A stretch of 64,000 nt of DNA from Chamaecrista fasciculata (taxonomy: Eukaryota > Streptophyta > Magnoliopsida > Fabales > Fabaceae): contig QANZ01021110.1 of assembly GCA_003254925.1 (NCBI GenBank), positions 33,691-97,690 of the forward strand. The letters are read 5' to 3'. Position numbers and translations under genes: made by a program. Below, in pieces: positions 59,111 through 64,000 of this stretch (positions within the stretch are counted from its first letter, which is position 1; the number at the start of each line of letters is the position of its first letter). The notes under the pieces are model-generated. The model worked only from the letters and a program-made list of their open reading frames with translations, had not been told where the DNA came from and ran no database searches.

Positions 59111-60148
59111 ACCTTGTTTTGTAATGTCTTTAGCTAATTTTGAGTAACATTGAAAGTTTTGAGAACATTTTACGAAAAAAGAAAAGTTTATGAGAACAAA
59201 AATATATATATCAAGTGTTTGATAATGGATAAAAAAAAGTTAAGTGTTTGATTTTATGCTTAAATTATTTTTTTATTTAAAGAATTGAGAATTTCTTTTG
59301 TAAAATATTATACCATTTTTAGTTTTTTACAATTCAAAAAATATAAATAAGCTATATTGTTCTAAAATATATTTTTTTAGGCAAAAGCATCGTTTTGGTC
59401 CCTAAATTTCACACTAACTGTCAATTTTGTCCTCATTCTTCTTTTTTTGGTCAGGTTCGTCCCTAATATTTTATATTTTTAGTCAATTTCATCTTTAAAC
59501 CAACTTCTTTTAAAATTAACGATAAATTTTATCTTATTTTTTTTAATCTGAATTAGAATTAGAATTTTTTTTCTATCAATTTTACATTACATATCATCGG
59601 TCACGTATAATATGTCGTTAATATTTGGTTAAAATGATAAAATTGACCAAATTGTAAAACATTGAAAACGAAATTGACCAAAAAAAAAATGAAACGACAC
59701 TGAGTGTAAATGTAAAGTTTGAAGACCAAAACAGTACTTTTACCTTTTTTTTTGTAAGGAATTGTTCTAAAATATAAAAAAGTGAAGAATTAATTTTTGT
59801 TAATGATATTATATTTTTATTATGATATTATATTTGGGTGAGTCTATAATGCAAAGTTTGATTCTTGACATGAAATGTAATGACTTATGAGCCAATAATA
59901 TAATGACACGTGGAAGAGTTAGTTATAATGTGACTCCATACACAGTTTTGATTGGTTGAAAAAAATATTATTTTTTTATTATTTTTTAATATTAAATTAT
60001 ATCAATGACTATAATTATGCTACATCAGTAATTACATTCCATATCAAGAATCAAACTTTGCAGTAACCCATTAGATTTTTATTATTTGATAGTACTTTTC
60101 AACTTTGTATTGACTAAGATAGTAGAATGACCTCATCACACTCTTTCT
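59111..60148. other. Intergenic with one foldback; no gene seen
   Basis: AT-rich. A foldback occupies about 59381-59739: GGCAAAAGCATCGTTTTGGT on the left and ACCAAAACAGTACTTTTACC in inverted form on the right. Confidence 0.5.
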
Positions 60149-61217
60149 TTTATTTTAGGGTAAATTGCAATTTGGTACCCTGTGGTTAGGGGCGGTTCCC
60201 CTTTGGTACCCTGAAAGAAAAATTTTTGCATTGTGGTACCCCGTGGTTTGCTCCGTTAGCGATTTGGTACCCTGAGGTTTTTTTCTGTTAGGATTTAACG
60301 GCAAATGTTAGTTAAAATGTCAAAAATCTCCCAAAAAGTCTTCTCTTATGCGTTTAAGTCCTTTCCCTTTACTAAAAGGGATCAAAACATAAAGAATTAA
60401 TTATAAAAGGGTCTTTAGAATTCTAATATTATAGATTTTTCTCCTTTTCATAAGATTTCTTTTGAATAGGTCCTGATTTAATCACACTTTAATACCAAAA
60501 GTTTATGATCTTTATCAAAATAGTCCTTAGAACCTAAAAAACAAATGAGCATCTATGATTTATCAAAAAATCCCTATATTCAACTACAATTTTCATTCAA
60601 GTACACTACAAACAAATCAAAACCCCCAAATTTTTTCAAAATCAAGCCCCACAAAAAAAAAAACATTTCATCTCTTCTTCAAATTGGTCCCTAAAACCTT
60701 AAACTTTTGAATAGGTCCTGATTTAATTACAAACAAATCAAAACCCCTAAATTTTTCCAAAATCAAGTCCTATTTTTGTCTCTCAAATTATGATATTATG
60801 ATATTTTTATTTGTATTTTTTTTATGGTTTTTATGAGATAAAAGGGACAACCTAATAATCTCAAGTATTTATTAAATGGATTACAGTCTATAAAATATTG
60901 GCCAAAGTCCTATTTTGGTCCCCCAGTTATGCTCAATGTTCCAAATTGGTCCCTCAGTTATTTTTCATTCCATATTGGTCCCCCAGTTATGCAAAATTTG
61001 ACAAAGTTGGTCCGTCTAACAGTTTCCATCCACTTTTCCGTTAAAAAAAAGATAAAATTGATTTTTAACTCCTAAAAGTTTAAATTTTTTGCATTAAGGA
61101 CCTTTTTCTTTACAGTGGAACCAAAATGTAAGAAAGAAGAAATAGATGGGGATTTCAGTTTATTTTACACAAAAAAAACAAAACCTCCTCTGTTTATCTC
61201 GTCTCTCTCTCTAACTT

Positions 61218-61649
61218 CTAAGCCTGTTTTGCCAAATCCTTAGCATCCACAGAAGTGCCGTGAAACCCGTACAGCACTCTCGATGGCAGCTCCACCGTGG
61301 CTTCCGCCGTCAAATCCGCCGCATTCACTATCTGCAATTCCGATTTCCATTTCTTCTCGTCGTAAACCAAACACATAATGTACCCTTCGTCTTCTTCATT
61401 TTCGTCTTCATTTTTCGGCAAGAAATATGGCTCTCCACCATATTTCTCATCTCCGTACAAATACTTCTTCACTTCTCCACTCACCAAACCCACCTTCGCA
61501 AATCCACTCACCTTCGGCCACGGTTCCGCAATCGCAAGATACGCGAACCGAGTTTTCCTTCCCAACCGGTTCCGGTTCATCATTCCGGCTTCCAGATTCA
61601 TCGCCTCCGACAAGATCGTCCGGCGAGTGGACTCTCCGGTTCTGAGATT
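61218..61649 (-). pseudogene. NCED: Captured C-terminal part of 9-cis-epoxycarotenoid dioxygenase
   Basis: 144 codons including the native-type stop are open. They read [10 protein letters not shown], then [77 protein letters not shown], and near the end [10 protein letters not shown] and DLAKQA. This is the conserved C-terminal third of NCED, the enzyme that cleaves epoxycarotenoids in abscisic acid synthesis. It includes the GFHG segment carrying the last iron-ligand histidine. The N-terminal part with the other three iron-binding histidines is absent, so it cannot be an active enzyme alone. The frame is undamaged. It lies between the arms of a Pack-MULE, downstream of a lectin fragment. 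Confidence 0.88.
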
Positions 61650-61673
61650 CCAATGTTGGGGCCGGAGAAGAGG

Positions 61674-61889
61674 TTAATCAGGAAGAGAGAGAGAGACGGT
61701 GTTGAGGTCGATTCCGATGTGGTTATCGTCGGGGTCGTTGAACTCTGGGTTCTGGCCGGAATCGAATTCGACGGCGAGCAGAGGAGTGACGGTGGAGACG
61801 GTGGCGTTGGTGAAGAAGAAGAAGAGAGAGAGGGGAAGAGTGAGATGAGATAGAGAGAGGAGGTTGTATTTTTTTTTGTCTAAAACCAT
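61674..61889 (-). pseudogene. Captured legume-lectin-domain (LecRK-type) fragment
   Basis: The 71-codon frame starts with an ATG in the transposon and contains LLAVEFDSGQNPEFNDPDDN followed by HIGIDLNTVS, the sugar/metal-binding loop region of L-type lectin domains as found in lectin receptor kinases. The rest of the lectin and any kinase domain is missing. The segment upstream (LSLSHLTLPLSLFFFFTNAT) is hydrophobic, like a signal peptide, but may be a frameshifted or out-of-place piece. The frame stops 24 bases before the NCED fragment on the same strand, in a different frame. Confidence 0.68.
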
Positions 61890-62533
61890 AAAAAAAATAC
61901 AAATAAAAATAGGACTTGATTTTGGAAAAAATTGGGGTTTTGATTTGTTTGTAATTAAATCAGGACCTATTCAAAAGTTTAAGGTTTTAGGGACCAATTT
62001 GAAGAAGAAATGAAATGTTTTTATTTTTGTGGGGCTTGATTTTGAAAAAATTTGGGTGTTTTGATTTGTTTGTAGTGTACTTGAATGAAAATTGTAGTTG
62101 AATATAGGGATTTTTTGATAAATTATAGATGCTCATTTGTCTTTTGAGGTTCTAAGGACTATTTTGGTAAAGATCATAAATTTTTGGTATTAAAGTGTAA
62201 TTAAATCAGGACTTATTCAAAAGAAATCTTATGAAAAGGAGAAAAATCTATAATATTAGAATTCTAAAGACCCTTTTATAATTAATTCTTTATGTTTTGA
62301 TCCCTTTTAGTAAAGGGAAAGGACTTAAACGCATAAGAGAAGACTTTTTGGGAGATTTTTGACATTTTAACTAACATTTGCCGTTAAATCCTAACAGAAA
62401 AAAACCTCAGGGTACCAAATCGCTAACGGAGCAAACCACGGGGTACCACAATGCAAAAATTTTTCTTTCAGGGTACCAAAGGGGAACCGCCCCTAACCAC
62501 AGGGTACCAAATTGCAATTTACCCTTTATTTTA

Positions 62534-62835
62534 GGAACGAAGAGTAATGCATCTTAGTTTACTATTTAAGGGCAAATTTAATAGGCTCTAAAGTTGTGAC
62601 TTGTGAGTTTCATGGTAGATACTCTTGGATGAAATGATAAAAGAATACCGGAAACGCGTCTACAAAACCTTCGAATGGGAATCTACAATGAAACGATCTA
62701 ATTGATCAAGACGCACAACAAAGATAGTATCCATACAATTTTGCACTTCTCAACAAATATAATCTGTTTCATTAATCATTGTCCCCCACGGTAAATAACT
62801 TTAATTTATACCAAAAAAAAATATCACTTTCCATA
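62534..62835. other. Short spacer between two Mutator-like elements
   Basis: About 300 bp of AT-rich DNA; nothing recognisable. Confidence 0.5.
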
Positions 62836-62844
62836 TAAAATTAA

Positions 62845-63274
62845 GGGTAAATTACACATTGGTACCCTGTGGTTTGATCCTATTTCACTTTGGTACCCTG
62901 TGGTTTGAAACTTGACACTTTGGTACCCTGTGGTATTCTCCATTAATACTTTGGTACCCTTGGGAGCTATTTTGTAATTTTAACCATAACAAATTTTTCA
63001 AAAATTACATATTGACCCGAAAAAATTTTCAAAAAATTACAAATAGGTCCCTAAATACATATTATCTATGGACTAAAATGAAAACTTTAAAAAATTTTTG
63101 GGGTCAATATGTAATTTGTGCAAAACTTGTTATGGTTAAAATTATAAATCAGCTCCCAAGGGTACCAAAGTGTTAATGGAGAATACCACAGGGTACCAAA
63201 GTGTCAGGTTTCAAACCACAGGGTACCAAAGTGAAATAGGGTCAAACCACGGGGTACCAAAGTGTAATTTACCC
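62845..63274. mobile_element. Foldback MITE of the GGTACC-phrase family
   Basis: GGGTAAATTACACATTGGTACC faces GGTACCAAAGTGTAATTTACCC, and TAAAATTAA is duplicated exactly (62836-62844 and 63275-63283). It is 430 bp against 429 for 47264-47692 and very similar throughout, so the two are close siblings. Confidence 0.87.
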
Positions 63275-63283
63275 TAAAATTAA

Positions 63284-64000
63284 ATATTTATAACTATAAT
63301 ACTTTTTTATCTTTTCACTAACAAATTTAGCATTAAAAATAAGATAGATGACATTTTTTAAATACAATCACAAGGAAGAGAGTGTATAAGGAAAATTTTA
63401 AAAATCTTAAATATCATCATTACTTGTCATAAAGATCTTAAGATTACATATGCCAGATTTTTATCTAAACAAGAAGTCGTTTACAATAATATATAATCAT
63501 CATTAGAGCTTGAGAAGAATATGTCCAATGAGGGAGAGCATCATCATTCTGCTAAAACACAAATTCCATCAAAGAAAGCACACCATTAGGATTTAGGATT
63601 AGTTACAGTTAGGACTCGAACAAGGGGTGAATTTTCCCAGAGCTCGTAGTACCACTTTCTATAACATGTTCAGTTCAACACAAATCCCCAGTATTGTCAA
63701 ACACATACATACCACTATGACTATTTTTGATTCACAGCATCAGATCAGAAACTACTAAAGCTTACAATAACAACCTAAAAGAAGAAGAAGAAGAAGAAGA
63801 AGAAGAAGAAGAAGAAGAAGAAGAATGCTGAATGAACCCTGAACAACTACTATACAATAATACAAACAATCTAAACCTTAAAGAAGAGCCCACAAGCTTG
63901 CCATCTTAAAAACCAGAATATAGCCTTAGTTTGTGTCAATATGATATGATGTGATATCATATGATATCCCACATTACTAATAATAGAGGGGATAAGTTAC
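63284..64000. other. Right edge; possible 3' region of a gene outside the window
   Basis: No coding sequence recognised. From about 63500 the sequence is less AT-rich than the intergenic parts and could be untranslated sequence of a neighbouring gene, but this is a guess. Confidence 0.3.
63781..63825. repeat. (GAA)n microsatellite
   Basis: About 15 uninterrupted GAA units. Confidence 0.92.

Larger units (their letters stand above)
60158..62524 (-). mobile_element. Chimeric Pack-MULE carrying NCED and lectin-domain fragments
   Basis: Ends GGGTAAATTGCAATTTGG / CCAAATTGCAATTTACCC with exact 9-bp duplication TTTATTTTA (60149-60157 and 62525-62533). The arms are about 620 bp and nearly perfect inverted repeats (60158-60780 and 61890-62524), which suggests a recent insertion or arm homogenisation. 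The centre has two host gene fragments on the minus strand. A separate foldback-type end (GGCCAAAGTCCTATTTTGG, near 60902) suggests another element inserted between the left arm and the genes. No transposase. Confidence 0.9.

Overview
This is nuclear DNA of a plant, almost certainly a eudicot: AT-rich sequence, spliced genes with canonical GT-AG introns, and plant-only families (a BBX32-type B-box protein, a GT14 glycosyltransferase, F-box clusters, copia and TRIM retroelements, Pack-MULEs). The species cannot be fixed from the sequence. There is a 734-base N gap at 36800-37533 and a 15-base gap at 10626-10640.

Layout. 1-9300 is intergenic sequence rich in small foldback transposons, including a Mutator-like element (314-1646) that carries the first exon of a pyruvate dehydrogenase kinase gene. 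9649-10446 is an intronless single-B-box gene resembling BBX32. 13434-27546 (minus) is a four-exon, roughly 14-kb GT14 / core-2/I-branching-like glycosyltransferase gene whose introns are filled with transposons: a Pack-MULE with a splicing-factor-1 fragment, a 407-bp TRIM, a copia reverse-transcriptase remnant expanded into five tandem 93-bp copies, Helitron ends and several MITEs. 28900-33260 holds one MITE and two more gene-capturing Mutator-like elements (MADS-box and SF1 fragments). 34384-41163 is a non-autonomous copia-type retroelement that encodes only gag, apparently with an intron, and whose 3' LTR is broken at an F-box gene fragment.

41540-49740 is a direct duplication of a two-gene cassette: an F-box gene on plus facing an F-box-associated gene on minus. 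Every copy has at least one lesion. A further F-box relic lies at 51107-51781. 53200-58977 (minus) is an intact seven-exon, kelch-repeat membrane protein gene resembling Arabidopsis At3g27220. 60158-62524 is a Pack-MULE holding fragments of two unrelated genes on one strand (legume-lectin domain and 9-cis-epoxycarotenoid dioxygenase). The rest is intergenic.

The host genes that look functional are the B-box gene, the GT14 gene and the kelch gene. They have no evident functional connection. The main theme is transposable-element activity. At least ten elements are flanked by exact 9-10-bp target-site duplications, the Mutator-superfamily signature, and five carry host gene pieces.
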